This document shows positions 1 to 8,437 of a stretch of 64,000 nt of DNA, piece by piece. The stretch lies in NCBI RefSeq assembly GCF_023380245.1, contig NZ_CP093365.1, positions 186,001 through 250,000 of the forward strand, written 5' to 3'. Within the stretch, counting starts at the first letter, position 1. The number at the start of each line of letters is the position of its first letter. Below the pieces are notes generated by a model. It worked only from the letters and a program-made list of their open reading frames with translations, searched no databases and was not told where the DNA came from. The DNA is from Bombilactobacillus thymidiniphilus (GTDB lineage Bacteria > Bacillota > Bacilli > Lactobacillales > Lactobacillaceae). Both the position numbers and the translations under genes were made by a program.

Positions 1-276
1 TATAATCTGATTATTTTGTACTTTAATAACCATAAACTTAGTTAACATAATTACTAAACCACGAATTCCACCATCTTTGATGATTAAGTTACTGGAATTT
101 CCCAAAGTTGTTATCGGCATTTTATCTAACGCATAATTTATTAACAGTTTCAATTCAGCGTCATTTTTAGGAAACGCTAAAAAATCCGCTGGTCCACCAG
201 TTTTTGTAAAAGTATATTTACTTAAAGGTTCATTAACCTTGATTTCAACTGGTAACTTCAATATTTCAGTAGTCAT
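1..276 (-). CDS. murB: UDP-N-acetylenolpyruvoylglucosamine reductase MurB, N-terminal part (runs off the left edge)
   Basis: MurB is the FAD-dependent cytosolic enzyme that reduces UDP-GlcNAc-enolpyruvate to UDP-MurNAc in peptidoglycan precursor synthesis. Only the first 92 codons are in the window. The minus-strand frame opens with ATG at 276, a normal distance after an AAGGA ribosome site. Family hallmarks are visible: [13 protein letters not shown] (about residues 20-32) and [16 protein letters not shown] (about 58-73), both parts of the FAD-binding fold. It is divergent from the exonuclease gene at 408. The frame is open to the window edge, so no truncation is implied beyond the cut. Identification is firm from the N-terminal motifs. 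Confidence 0.9.
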   Translation of the reverse strand, partial: MTTEILKLPVEIKVNEPLSKYTFTKTGGPADFLAFPKNDAELKLLINYALDKMPITTLGNSSNLIIKDGGIRGLVIMLTKFMVIKVQNNQII

Positions 277-340
277 TAATCACTAGTCCTTGCAAATTTG
301 TCATGAATTAATTTTATCACAGTATTATTATTTTTAACGT

Positions 341-370
341 TTCACCAATCATTATTATTTAGTATATAAT
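341..370 (+). promoter_or_regulatory. Putative sigma-A promoter of the exonuclease gene
   Basis: A perfect -10 box TATAAT (365-370) stands 18 bases after a TTCACC element (341-346). Transcription would begin near 377, giving a short leader before the ATG at 408. Confidence 0.5.
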
Positions 371-407
371 TAAATTCTGAAATTATTTGCAAGAAAGAAG
401 TGAGAAT

Positions 408-944
408 ATGAATTTTATTGCAATGGATTTTGAAACAGCTAACTTTCAAGCTTCTAGCGCCTGTTCTTTAGCAATTGCGTTAATCAATAATAATCAAATT
501 ATTGATACTTTTTATACCCTAATTAATCCACAACAACCATTTAACCGTAAAAATATTGCTATTCATCATATTAGTCCGAAAGATGTTGAAGACGCACCAA
601 CTTTTGCCCAAATTTGGCCCCACATTGCACCATTATTTGATTTGAACCATTTAATTACCGCCCATAACGCAGCCTTTGATAATCGAGTCTTAAAAGCTAC
701 ATTGACCGCTTCAAATATCAAAACACCAACCTATAACTGTATTGATACTTTGCGTACTTCACGACGTTTTTATCCTGATTTACCCAATCATAAATTAAAT
801 ACCGTATCTCAGGCGTTGAATATTGATTTAAAGCAACATCATAATGCGCTTTTTGATACTGTGGCTTGCGCAGAAATCCTCTTAAAAACGCAAGCTGAAT
901 ACGGCTGGGAACAAATCCAACCGTTAACCAAGATAGTCTCCTAA
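408..944 (+). CDS. DnaQ-like DEDDh 3'-5' exonuclease
   Basis: This is a stand-alone exonuclease of the DnaQ/RNase T (DEDDh) superfamily, 178 aa. The five metal-binding and catalytic residues can be read: D7 and E9 in MDFET, D91 in AHNAAFD, and H145 and D150 in HHNALFD. The frame can be extended upstream to a TTG at 387, but I prefer the ATG at 408, which follows the purine-rich AGAAGTGAG. The protein lacks the polymerase-binding extension of true PolIII epsilon and has no BRCT domain. The substrate (DNA or RNA ends) cannot be told from the sequence. It stands alone, with its own promoter and a shared terminator with tsaE. Confidence 0.85.
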   Translation: MNFIAMDFETANFQASSACSLAIALINNNQIIDTFYTLINPQQPFNRKNIAIHHISPKDVEDAPTFAQIWPHIAPLFDLNHLITAHNAAFDNRVLKATLTASNIKTPTYNCIDTLRTSRRFYPDLPNHKLNTVSQALNIDLKQHHNALFDTVACAEILLKTQAEYGWEQIQPLTKIVS

Positions 945-978
945 AAAAAGCATTCACTAAATTATCGTGAATGCTTTT
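943..978. terminator. Bidirectional terminator between the exonuclease gene and tsaE
   Basis: The 12-bp stem AAAAGCATTCAC (946-957) pairs with GTGAATGCTTTT (967-978) around a 9-base loop. A-runs and T-runs flank it, so it can serve both converging genes. The tsaE stop codon (962-964) lies in the loop. Confidence 0.85.
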
Positions 979-1441
979 GATACATAGCTATAAAATTATT
1001 TAACAGTGATTGATAATGTTCACCACGAGGTTTAAATGTGATAAAACGCTCTTCATCTTGATCATTATCGCGTGCAATTTGAACAAGCAAGTACTCCTCA
1101 GGTAATTGGTCAGCAACAAATTGTGCCCATTCCATTACTGTAACCCCATCACTACCCAAATATTCCTCTAACCCTAAGGCAGAATCCGCTGCATTTTCTA
1201 GGCGATACATATCCATATGATAAAGCGGGACACGACCATTTTGATACTCTCTAATTAAAGTAAAAGTTGGACTTTTAATTGAGCGATTAATACCTAATCC
1301 TTGAGCAATCCCTCGTGTTAAGGTTGTTTTACCAACACCTAAATCGCCATCTAATAGCAATACATCTCCAGCCTGCAATAATGTTCCTAAATATTGTCCT
1401 AAGGCAACTGTTTCTTGGTAACTACATGTTCTAATTATCAT
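962..1441 (-). CDS. tsaE: tRNA threonylcarbamoyladenosine biosynthesis ATPase TsaE
   Basis: TsaE is the P-loop ATPase that supports the TsaB/TsaD complex in forming t6A37 on ANN-decoding tRNAs. The 159-aa protein has the Walker A motif GDLGVGKTT at residues 32-40, the switch-like SPTFTLIREY near 57, and HMDMYRLE plus VMEWAQ downstream, all typical of the YjeE/TsaE family. Length is normal. The ATG at 1441 follows CGAGG. The gene sits 13 bases downstream of pta and ung on the same strand and is probably the last gene of that unit. The partner enzyme ywlC/tsaC, which makes threonylcarbamoyl-AMP, is also in this window at about 33 kb. Confidence 0.95.
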   Translation of the reverse strand: MIIRTCSYQETVALGQYLGTLLQAGDVLLLDGDLGVGKTTLTRGIAQGLGINRSIKSPTFTLIREYQNGRVPLYHMDMYRLENAADSALGLEEYLGSDGVTVMEWAQFVADQLPEEYLLVQIARDNDQDEERFITFKPRGEHYQSLLNNFIAMYQKHSR

Positions 1442-1454
1442 TGTAACCTCGTTG

Positions 1455-2423
1455 TTATATTGCTTGTGCAGCGGTAATTAAAGCTAATTTATAAACATCT
1501 TCACTATTGGCCCCACGTGATAAATCAGAAATTGGTTTATTTAAGCCTTGTAAAATCGGACCTGTAGCCTCAAAGCCACCTAATCTTTGAGCAATTTTAT
1601 AGCCAATATTACCAGATTGCAATTCTGGGAAAACAAATACACTAGCTTGACCGGCAACTTTAGAACCAGGTGCTTTTTGCTCAGCTACACTAGGAACCAA
1701 AGCCGCATCAAATTGTAATTCACCATCTATCAAAATATCAGGTGCCAATTCTTGAGCTAATTGAGTGGCTCGGGCTACTTTATCAACTGCATCACCTTTA
1801 GCAGAACCCTTAGTAGAAAAGCTCAGTAACGCTACTTTTTGATCAATATCAAACAATTTAGCTGTTTGTGCAGACATCACAGCAATTTCAGCTAAATCTT
1901 CAGCACTAGGGTCAATATTAATAGCACAATCAGCAAATAAATAGCGTTTTTGACCTTTCTGCATAATAAAAGCTCCGCTTGTGCGTTTGATACCCGGTTT
2001 AGTTTTAATAATTTGTAAAGCTGGACGTACAGTATCACCAGTCGGGTGAATAATTCCTGAAACCATTCCATCAGCCTTTCCCAAATAAACTAACATTGTG
2101 CCAAAATAATTAAAATCGCGTAACATATTTTTCGCTTGTTCTGGGCTATTTTTCCCATTGCGCCGCTTCACGAAAGCTTCAACCATATATTCATAATCAG
2201 CATAATTGTTGGGATCAATGATTGAAATACCTTTAATCTCAATTCCTAATTCGCTGGCTTTTTGTGTAATATTAGTGGCATCACCTAAAAAGATCGGCTC
2301 CAACAAATTATCTTGTTTTAATTGCGCTGCCGCTTGCAAAATGCGCTGATCGCTGGCTTCTGGAAAAACAATTTTTTTATTTTTACCACTTATTTTTTGT
2401 TTTAAAGATTCAAATAATTCCAT
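1455..2423 (-). CDS. pta: Phosphate acetyltransferase
   Basis: Pta interconverts acetyl-CoA plus phosphate and acetyl phosphate plus CoA, linking pyruvate or phosphoketolase metabolism to acetate kinase. At 322 aa this is the short single-domain PTA_PTB form typical of Firmicutes. Recognisable segments are IVFPEASDQRIL near the N-terminus, GMVSGIIHPTGDTVRPALQI in the middle and GGFEATGPILQGLNKPISDLSRG near the C-terminus, the last a family signature around the CoA/phosphate site. ATG at 2423 encodes MELFESLK. The ung-pta-tsaE order on one strand is common in lactobacilli. No acetate kinase gene is nearby. Confidence 0.95.
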   Translation of the reverse strand: MELFESLKQKISGKNKKIVFPEASDQRILQAAAQLKQDNLLEPIFLGDATNITQKASELGIEIKGISIIDPNNYADYEYMVEAFVKRRNGKNSPEQAKNMLRDFNYFGTMLVYLGKADGMVSGIIHPTGDTVRPALQIIKTKPGIKRTSGAFIMQKGQKRYLFADCAINIDPSAEDLAEIAVMSAQTAKLFDIDQKVALLSFSTKGSAKGDAVDKVARATQLAQELAPDILIDGELQFDAALVPSVAEQKAPGSKVAGQASVFVFPELQSGNIGYKIAQRLGGFEATGPILQGLNKPISDLSRGANSEDVYKLALITAAQAI

Positions 2424-2441
2424 ATGAAATTCCCCCTATAA

Positions 2442-3140
2442 TTAATTATCTTGCGGTTGCTGTGGTAATTGCCAATCAATTGGCTGTTCATGATATTTCT
2501 GCAAAGCTTTATTAGTTTGCGAAAATGGTCTTGAACCAAAGAAGCCATAATTAGCTGAAAAAGGACTCGGATGCGTAGAACTAATAATTGTATTTTTACT
2601 AATATCAATTAAATTACTTTTGGCTTTAGCCGCTTTCCCCCACAAAATAAAGACTACACCACCCTTTTGGGACAACTTTTGGATAACTTGGTTCGTTAAA
2701 GTCTCCCAACCTTTTCCTTGGTGCGAAAATGCTTTACCTTGTCGTACTGTCAAAACCGAATTAAGTAATAATACACCTTGTTGTGCCCAGTATTTCAAAT
2801 AACCGTGTTTAACTGGAGCAATGCCTAAATCAGCTTGTAATTCTTTATAAATATTTTGTAAAGAAGGTGGCACCTTATTGCCTGGTAAAACTGAAAAACT
2901 TAAACCATGGGCTTGATTGGGTCCATGATAAGGATCTTGTCCCAAAATAACCACTTTTGTATCATGATAAGATGTCCACTCAAAAGCTTGAAAAATGTGA
3001 TACATATCAGGATAAATTGTCTGTGTTTGGTACTCATGTTTCAAAAATTGATGCAACTGGCGATAATATTCTTTATCAAACTCTGGACCAATAACTGTTT
3101 GCCAATCATTTTTTATTAATTGCTTCAACCCATCACCCAC
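2442..3140 (-). CDS. ung: Uracil-DNA glycosylase (family 1)
   Basis: Ung removes uracil from DNA as the first step of base-excision repair. The 232-aa protein has the water-activating loop GQDPYHGP (catalytic Asp about residue 69), HGLSFSV, the uracil-binding [17 protein letters not shown] segment, [10 protein letters not shown], and the DNA-intercalating HPSPFSA loop near residue 190. The start is uncertain: the frame opens with GTG at 3140, and a TTG at 3128 is an alternative. Neither has a strong ribosome site. The gene is divergent from the HAD gene at 3179 with only a few dozen bases between them, so their promoters overlap. Confidence 0.95.
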   Translation of the reverse strand: MGDGLKQLIKNDWQTVIGPEFDKEYYRQLHQFLKHEYQTQTIYPDMYHIFQAFEWTSYHDTKVVILGQDPYHGPNQAHGLSFSVLPGNKVPPSLQNIYKELQADLGIAPVKHGYLKYWAQQGVLLLNSVLTVRQGKAFSHQGKGWETLTNQVIQKLSQKGGVVFILWGKAAKAKSNLIDISKNTIISSTHPSPFSANYGFFGSRPFSQTNKALQKYHEQPIDWQLPQQPQDN

Positions 3141-3178
3141 TTATTATGCTAAAATTTTCCTGTAAGAGGAGGCATGCT

Positions 3179-4051
3179 ATGTCAATCAAAATCATTGCAT
3201 CCGATATGGATGGAACGTTGTTAAACGATCAAGCCACTATCTCTCAAAATAACTTGGATGCTATTCAAAAAGCGACCAACGCAGGTATTCAATTTGTCAT
3301 CGCAACTGGTAGAGGACTATCTGAAGTTAAACCATTAATCAAAAATTTAACTACTAAGCCAGCTATTATAACCTTAAATGGCGCACTCGTTTATGATTCC
3401 AACACTGTGCCAATCGTCAAAATCCCCTTAGAGAAAGCGACCCTATTTCAAAGTATCGCAGCTATCAAGAAAAAGCAACTGTATTTTGAAATCGTTACCG
3501 ATCATGGGATTTATTCTACTAGTCGTTTTCAAAGATTAAAACATTTTACTAATTCACTACGTGCTGTTAATCTTAATTTATCATTTGATCAAGCCTTTAA
3601 AAAGGCTCAACAGCGGCCGGAAATTGTTAATATTAACTATGTTGCCGATTATGAATCCATTTTACAAAATCCCACTATTAGTGTGATGAAATTGTTAGTA
3701 TTTGCCGATGAAAAAAATGATGCCTTGTCTGACTTACGCCACCAATTAGAACAGCTTCCAGAAATAATTATTACTTCTTCAGCAGCTAATAACTTAGAAA
3801 TCAACAATAAAAAAGCACAAAAAGGAACTGCTTTGCAAGAATTTGCACAAAAAAATGCTGTCGACATGCAACAAGTAATGGCAATTGGCGATAATTTGAA
3901 TGACGAATCAATGATTAAAGTGGCAGGCCTAGGAGTAGCCATGGATAATGCCGTCCCTGCCATCAAAGAATTGGCACAGTATCAAACCACCAGTAATAAA
4001 GAAGATGGTGTAGCAAAAGCGATTGATTATGCTTTAAATCTTAGCGTTTAA
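3179..4051 (+). CDS. Cof-type HAD-IIB sugar-phosphatase-like hydrolase
   Basis: This is a haloacid dehalogenase-superfamily phosphatase of the Cof/YidA type, 290 aa. Motif I is DMDGTLLND at the N-terminus (the nucleophile is the first Asp). A Thr-containing motif II lies in FVIATGRG, and motif IV is GDNLNDESM near the C-terminus; the intervening cap is of the C2 type. Family members dephosphorylate sugar phosphates or cofactors, and the substrate here is unknown. The ATG at 3179 is preceded by AGAGGAGG with 6-base spacing, so I reject the longer start at 3146. A paralogue lies at 42820-43635. Confidence 0.9.
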   Translation: MSIKIIASDMDGTLLNDQATISQNNLDAIQKATNAGIQFVIATGRGLSEVKPLIKNLTTKPAIITLNGALVYDSNTVPIVKIPLEKATLFQSIAAIKKKQLYFEIVTDHGIYSTSRFQRLKHFTNSLRAVNLNLSFDQAFKKAQQRPEIVNINYVADYESILQNPTISVMKLLVFADEKNDALSDLRHQLEQLPEIIITSSAANNLEINNKKAQKGTALQEFAQKNAVDMQQVMAIGDNLNDESMIKVAGLGVAMDNAVPAIKELAQYQTTSNKEDGVAKAIDYALNLSV

Positions 4052-4060
4052 AACAAGCTT

Positions 4061-4843
4061 TTAGCTGGCAAACCATTTTTGTTGTAATTGTTGTAATTTG
4101 CCAATTTGCTTTAATTTATATAAAGCTTGATTGATTTCTTTTCTAGTTTTAGAGTCATCTTTGCGCATTCCAACAGCAAAATCTTCCCCAGTGAATTGTG
4201 TTTGCAAAATACGATATTGCTGGGGATTTTTGGTGTGTTTGACATAATAATCAGCAAAAACACTGTCAATCATAAATCCTTTGATACGTCCAGCATTCAA
4301 GTCTAGCATTCCTTGTTCTAAACTGTCATATTGTACAGGCGTTTTGTTTTTAATGAAATCTTTCAATAAACTAGGATTTTGTATAATTTTGGTGTAACTA
4401 GCTGATCCTGATTGCGTACCTACACTTTGATTTTGTAGATCCTTGACCTTTCGAATATTACTTTTTCTTTGTACTACAATAACTTGCTGATTGGTTAAAT
4501 AAGGCTTGGAGAAAGCTACTTTTTTGGCGCGCGGTGGCGTTTTACTGTAGCCATTCCAAATCAAGTCAATAGTTCTATTCCGCAATTCCGTTTCTTTCAT
4601 TGACCAATCAATCGGCTGAAAAACAATTTTTCGATGCATCGTCTGACCGACCATTTTTGCTAGATCAACATCAAAGCCTTCCAAATTGCCACTTTTAGTT
4701 TCATATCCCATTGGTACATACGAATCATCCAAACCAACAATTAAAGTGCTTTGTTTGGTACCTAAGCGCTGATTAGCTAAACTGCAACCACTTAGCAAAA
4801 CCAACATTAAACTCCCCATGATCCAAGATAATATTCTTTTCAT
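4061..4843 (-). CDS. Amino-acid ABC transporter, substrate-binding lipoprotein (possibly histidine)
   Basis: This is the extracellular solute-binding protein of a polar amino-acid importer, 260 aa. The N-terminus is a lipoprotein signal peptide with lipobox LSGC (Cys about residue 20). The mature part is a SBP_bac_3 domain (VGLDDSYVPMGYETKSGNLEGFDVDLAKMVG is typical of the first lobe). It is the last gene of a permease-ATPase-SBP operon, and its ATG overlaps the ATPase stop in an ATGA arrangement. The operon sits behind a T-box leader whose specifier appears to be CAC, so histidine is my inferred substrate. The protein sequence alone does not prove that. Confidence 0.9.
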   Translation of the reverse strand: MKRILSWIMGSLMLVLLSGCSLANQRLGTKQSTLIVGLDDSYVPMGYETKSGNLEGFDVDLAKMVGQTMHRKIVFQPIDWSMKETELRNRTIDLIWNGYSKTPPRAKKVAFSKPYLTNQQVIVVQRKSNIRKVKDLQNQSVGTQSGSASYTKIIQNPSLLKDFIKNKTPVQYDSLEQGMLDLNAGRIKGFMIDSVFADYYVKHTKNPQQYRILQTQFTGEDFAVGMRKDDSKTRKEINQALYKLKQIGKLQQLQQKWFAS

Positions 4844-5487
4844 TGTGTTTGCTCCCCTAAGTTAAACATTCGATCAGATACTTCATGTGCAAACTCTAAA
4901 TCATGCGTCACGACTAATTGTGTAATTTGTCGCTCCTTAAATGTCCGTAATAATTCAGATACTTGACTTTTATTTTGTGCATCAAGAGCACTAGTTGGTT
5001 CGTCATAACACAAAATTTGTGGACGTAAAATTAAAGCACGGGCAATGGCGACTCGCTGTTTTTGACCACCAGATAGTTGAAAAGGATAATAATCTTTTTG
5101 CTCTTCTAACTGCAATAAATTTAATAGTTGCTGCACATCTCCATCAACTTTATCATGTGGGACTTTTTGAACCCGTAAAGGAGCTAACATAATATTTTGT
5201 AAAACCGTTAAATTAGGAAACAGGCGAAAATCTTGAAAAACAATGCCAATTTTATTTTGGCTGTGATCCTTAGGGTTAAACGCTTGGTTATTTACCTTAA
5301 ATTGTCCTTGATCAACGGTTTCCAATCCTAAAATAGTGCGTAATAACGTTGTTTTTCCAACGCCGCTAGGACCAACAATAGACAAAATTTCACCCACACC
5401 TACTTGTAAATTCACTCCATCTAATACCTTTTTATGTGCAAACGACTTGGTAACATCAATTAATTGCAATGCAGTTGGATTATTCAT
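4840..5487 (-). CDS. Amino-acid ABC transporter, ATP-binding protein
   Basis: This 215-aa ATPase energises the polar amino-acid importer encoded here. It has Walker A GPSGVGKTT (about residues 39-47), Q-loop FQDFRLF, signature LSGGQKQRVAIARAL, Walker B ILCYDEPTSALD and H-loop VTHDLEFA, all intact. At 215 aa it is slightly shorter than the usual 240 aa of GlnQ/HisP, mainly at the C-terminus. The gene overlaps the 3' end of the permease gene by 8 bases and the start of the SBP gene by 4 bases, so translation is probably coupled. It is expected to be regulated by the upstream T-box. Confidence 0.93.
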   Translation of the reverse strand: MNNPTALQLIDVTKSFAHKKVLDGVNLQVGVGEILSIVGPSGVGKTTLLRTILGLETVDQGQFKVNNQAFNPKDHSQNKIGIVFQDFRLFPNLTVLQNIMLAPLRVQKVPHDKVDGDVQQLLNLLQLEEQKDYYPFQLSGGQKQRVAIARALILRPQILCYDEPTSALDAQNKSQVSELLRTFKERQITQLVVTHDLEFAHEVSDRMFNLGEQTQ

Positions 5488-6121
5488 AATATGAGAAACC
5501 TCGCTCTATTTTATTTTGTATATACGTTAAAATACCTGTCAATAATAAATAAATAATACCTACTAAAACTAATGGAACTAACGTTACATCACGAGCAGTA
5601 GCAACATTACCAGCACGTAATAAGTCTCCAATACCCAAGACATAAACTAAAGATGAATCTTTAACTAGATTAATAACCTCATTTCCCATCGAAGGTAGAA
5701 CAATTTTGACAACTTGAGGCATGATCACAAAGCGAAAGGCTTGTTGCTTGGATAATCCCAATAAGGCAGCTGCCTCACTTTGTTCTTGACTAACAGACTG
5801 CAAGCCACCACGAAATATTTCAGCAAAATAAGCAGCATAATTTAGTACAAAAGCAATCACTGCAGCTACAAAACGTTCAAAAACGATTCCAATTGTCGGT
5901 AAGCCATAGAAAATGAAAATTAATTGTAATAGCAATGGGGTTCCTCGCATTAACCAAACATATGCTTCCAAAATTATTTTCAATAATCGAAAACGGCTTC
6001 TTAATCCGAGTGCTAATAATATTCCTATTGGGATTGCCAACAATAAGGTGATTACAAACAATTCCACAGTCACTTTAGTTCCCGATAATAAGGACGGCAT
6101 AATTTCACTAATATATTTCAT
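5480..6121 (-). CDS. Amino-acid ABC transporter, permease protein
   Basis: This is a HisM/GlnP-type membrane permease, 213 aa with about five transmembrane helices. The coupling motif EAAALLGLSKQQAFRFVIMPQ (about residue 135 onward) contacts the ATPase, and YAAYFAEIFRGGLQSV is typical of polar amino-acid permeases. The frame extends to a TTG at 6136, but the ATG at 6121 has a GTGAGG ribosome site at good spacing, so I use it. It is the first gene of the importer operon, immediately downstream of the T-box terminator hairpin. One permease gene suggests a homodimeric membrane part. Confidence 0.92.
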   Translation of the reverse strand: MKYISEIMPSLLSGTKVTVELFVITLLLAIPIGILLALGLRSRFRLLKIILEAYVWLMRGTPLLLQLIFIFYGLPTIGIVFERFVAAVIAFVLNYAAYFAEIFRGGLQSVSQEQSEAAALLGLSKQQAFRFVIMPQVVKIVLPSMGNEVINLVKDSSLVYVLGIGDLLRAGNVATARDVTLVPLVLVGIIYLLLTGILTYIQNKIERGFSYYE

Positions 6122-6141
6122 AACTTTCAACCTCACTTTAA

Positions 6142-6385
6142 AATAAAAAAATCCTCCTAAGCATTATTTGCTTAAGAGGACGAATAATATTCGTGGTTCC
6201 ACCTCAGTTCGTGCCTAATTCACATCAGACACCTCAACCAGTTAACCTAACTGCTGATAACGACTGTCATCCAGCCGGATAAACCAATATTATAATTCAC
6301 AAGTGTGTTCTATGTTGTCACTAGTAACTGTTCACATCAACCACAGCTTCTCTGAACCAGCCCACATATCTATCTTGATCAAAAT
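6142..6385 (-). promoter_or_regulatory. T-box leader, probable histidine specifier, ahead of the amino-acid importer
   Basis: Read on the minus strand, this leader has a stem I with the AGAGA bulge and a distal loop near 6350-6330, the T-box core TGAGGTGGAACCACGA at 6206-6191, and a terminator hairpin (TCCTCTTAAGC/GCTTAGGAGGA, 6180-6152) followed by a T-run. On the 3' side of stem I the string GAACACACTTG puts CAC, a His codon, at 6307-6305 in the specifier position. The same layout gives GTA for valS and CTT for leuS in this window, which supports the reading. Uncharged tRNA-His would bind and allow read-through into the transporter genes. Confidence 0.85.
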
Positions 6386-6411
6386 CATAATATTAATTTA
6401 ACATTATAAAA

Positions 6412-7221
6412 TCACTTGCTTTTAAACAAACGTTGCCAAAAACCACTTTTCTTAGTAGGCAAACGATTGTTGTCAATTTCATTTAGGGGAATATCTTTAC
6501 CTAAAATACGATGTGCTAAATTAGTGTAGCCAATCGCTGCTGGATTACTATCTTGGATACCAACTACAGGATGTCCATCATTAGATGAAGCAATCACCTC
6601 ATCGTCGTCGATAATAACACCAATTAAGGGTACTGACAACCTATTGACAATATTTTGTATATCCATAGATTTACCACTTTGGATCATTTGTAAACGCACT
6701 CGATTAATAACTAAGTGAATCCCATAAGTTAGATTAGCCGCTTCTAAAATACCAACAACCCGATCAGCATCACTAACAGCAGCAATTTCGGGCGTTGTCA
6801 CAACAATAGCGCTATCAGCCACCGCAACAGCAGCTTGAAATCCCCTTTCAATACCTGCAGGACAGTCAATAATCACAAAATCAAAACTATTCTTCAGATC
6901 AAGCACAATTTGACTAATACGCTCAATATTCAAATTATCTTGACTGGCACTCTGCGACGCCGCTAGCATGCATAAGCCATTATACTGTGGATGTTGAACC
7001 AAAGCCCTTTGTACATCAATACGCCCACTTATCACATCAACAATATCGTAAATAACACGATCACTTAACCCTAAAATAGCATCTAAGTTGCGTAAACCAA
7101 CATCCAAATCAATAACACAAATTTTTTTACCAGCTTGAACTAGAGCTAAGCTTAAATTAGCTGCCGTCGTTGTTTTACCGACGCCACCCTTACCTGAAGT
7201 AACAACTATTGACGTTCCCAT
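6412..7221 (-). CDS. minD: Septum site-determining ATPase MinD
   Basis: MinD is a membrane-associated ParA-family ATPase that recruits MinC to block division away from midcell. The 269-aa protein starts with the deviant Walker A KGGVGKTT. It has switch segments VIDLDVGLRNLD and VIIDCPAG and ends with an amphipathic membrane-targeting helix (GFWQRLFKSK). The ORF opens with TTG at 7224, but the next codon, ATG at 7221, is the likely start, with GGGGGA at good spacing. It follows minC by about 12 bases and closes the mreBCD-minCD unit. No MinE is present, as expected for Firmicutes, where DivIVA/MinJ position MinCD. Confidence 0.95.
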   Translation of the reverse strand: MGTSIVVTSGKGGVGKTTTAANLSLALVQAGKKICVIDLDVGLRNLDAILGLSDRVIYDIVDVISGRIDVQRALVQHPQYNGLCMLAASQSASQDNLNIERISQIVLDLKNSFDFVIIDCPAGIERGFQAAVAVADSAIVVTTPEIAAVSDADRVVGILEAANLTYGIHLVINRVRLQMIQSGKSMDIQNIVNRLSVPLIGVIIDDDEVIASSNDGHPVVGIQDSNPAAIGYTNLAHRILGKDIPLNEIDNNRLPTKKSGFWQRLFKSK

Positions 7222-7233
7222 CAAATTTCCCCC

Positions 7234-7887
7234 TTAACTTATAATAATCTCTTTTTGAGGTTTAATAGTTGCTAAATTATCAATTTTATCAATGGCTATT
7301 GTATGCAGATCATTAACATAAAAAAAGGAATCCATCTCTAAATTATCCATAGCTAGATCGGCTACAATTTGAAAAAGATCACTAATGCGAATTTGCCTGG
7401 CAGCACCTAAATTACCAGCTATAACGGCATCATCATTGTCAGGAAAACCAGCATGAATAATCCCTTCAACTACACCAACTACAAAAATACTCCCCGTAGC
7501 CCTGACTTGAGCACCAGCATGAACATCACCTAAAAGCAATAAATTGCCATTATAATCTAATATTTGCCCAGATCGAACAATATGTGATTCAATTTGAATT
7601 TGATTTTTTTTCAAAATATTATTTAAACTAGTTTTAGTGTCTACTGCACTAACAATTTGTTTCAAATCTAGCATGTGATAGGATTTAATTAACTGTTTTA
7701 ATTCAGTAATCTGTTTTTCACCTAGTAAGCGCTGCTGAGTATCAACTATCAAAGTTAGCTTGTCGGTACTTTTAGCTAGGTCATCAAACAAAACTTTCAT
7801 GTCTTCCAATGCAGCATTAAAGTCACAATAAGAAGAAATTTCTAAATAATACTCTTGACCCTTACCTTTTAATGCTACATTCTTCAT
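7234..7887 (-). CDS. minC: Septum site-determining protein MinC
   Basis: MinC is the FtsZ-polymerisation inhibitor of the Min system. The C-terminal half (about residues 105-200) is the beta-helical MinC_C domain. It is recognisable by VRSGQILDYNGNLLLLGDVHAGAQV as far as the GNLGAARQIRISDL segment. The N-terminal half, which contacts FtsZ, is divergent, as is usual. The protein is 217 aa from the ATG at 7887, which has AGGAGG six bases upstream; the immediately preceding ATG at 7890 is too close to that site. It lies between mreD and minD in the conserved cell-shape/division cluster. Confidence 0.93.
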   Translation of the reverse strand: MKNVALKGKGQEYYLEISSYCDFNAALEDMKVLFDDLAKSTDKLTLIVDTQQRLLGEKQITELKQLIKSYHMLDLKQIVSAVDTKTSLNNILKKNQIQIESHIVRSGQILDYNGNLLLLGDVHAGAQVRATGSIFVVGVVEGIIHAGFPDNDDAVIAGNLGAARQIRISDLFQIVADLAMDNLEMDSFFYVNDLHTIAIDKIDNLATIKPQKEIIIS

Positions 7888-7900
7888 CATTGACCTCCTG

Positions 7901-8437
7901 TTATATTAACCAATTAAGCAATTTAGCTAATGGAAAATATAAAATTACAAAAAATAATGAATTAACTAATAAAGTTGGTGCTAACCAATTGACAACAAAA
8001 ACAGCAACATCCGTGGATGCCAAACTTAAAAATATTCCAATCAAGTACAAGTATACAATCGCTAATGTCAAAACAATAAAATAAGTACTCCATTCAAAAA
8101 TAAAAGTTTCCGGGACATAAAAACGAATCCTTTGAATAATTAACAATGTCAATGGAAAAATAATTGTGTACAGTCCAAAAACATGCGAATAATAGGAATC
8201 ATACAAGACGCCTAAAATCAAAGATTCCCAAAATAATTGCCGTGTATTTTGTGCATCACGCAAACTCATCATCACTAATATTAATAACAAAAATTGTGGT
8301 GAAGCCTTGAAAGAAGGTAAATTGAAAACTGGCACTACACCTTTAATTAAGCCATCACAAAAAAAGGCAACCAATAATAAACCAACTTGTACAATATACT
8401 TGGAAGTATTACTTTTTAAATTAATCATCTTCAACAT
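7901..8437 (-). CDS. mreD: Rod-shape-determining protein MreD
   Basis: MreD is a small polytopic membrane protein of the elongasome, acting with MreC and MreB in lateral wall synthesis. The 178-aa product has about five hydrophobic helices and few conserved residues, so identity rests on size, topology and position between mreC and minC. The start region overlaps the end of mreC by 17 bases. ATG at 8437 or the in-frame ATG at 8428 could serve. A two-helix N-terminus followed by the LLLILVMMSLRDAQ segment is typical of Firmicute MreD. Confidence 0.88.
   Translation of the reverse strand: MLKMINLKSNTSKYIVQVGLLLVAFFCDGLIKGVVPVFNLPSFKASPQFLLLILVMMSLRDAQNTRQLFWESLILGVLYDSYYSHVFGLYTIIFPLTLLIIQRIRFYVPETFIFEWSTYFIVLTLAIVYLYLIGIFLSLASTDVAVFVVNWLAPTLLVNSLFFVILYFPLAKLLNWLI

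Noticed and set aside
2402-2608. A 68-codon minus-strand ORF overlapping ung and the pta start
   Set aside because: It is an out-of-frame shadow of ung with no ribosome site or recognisable domain.
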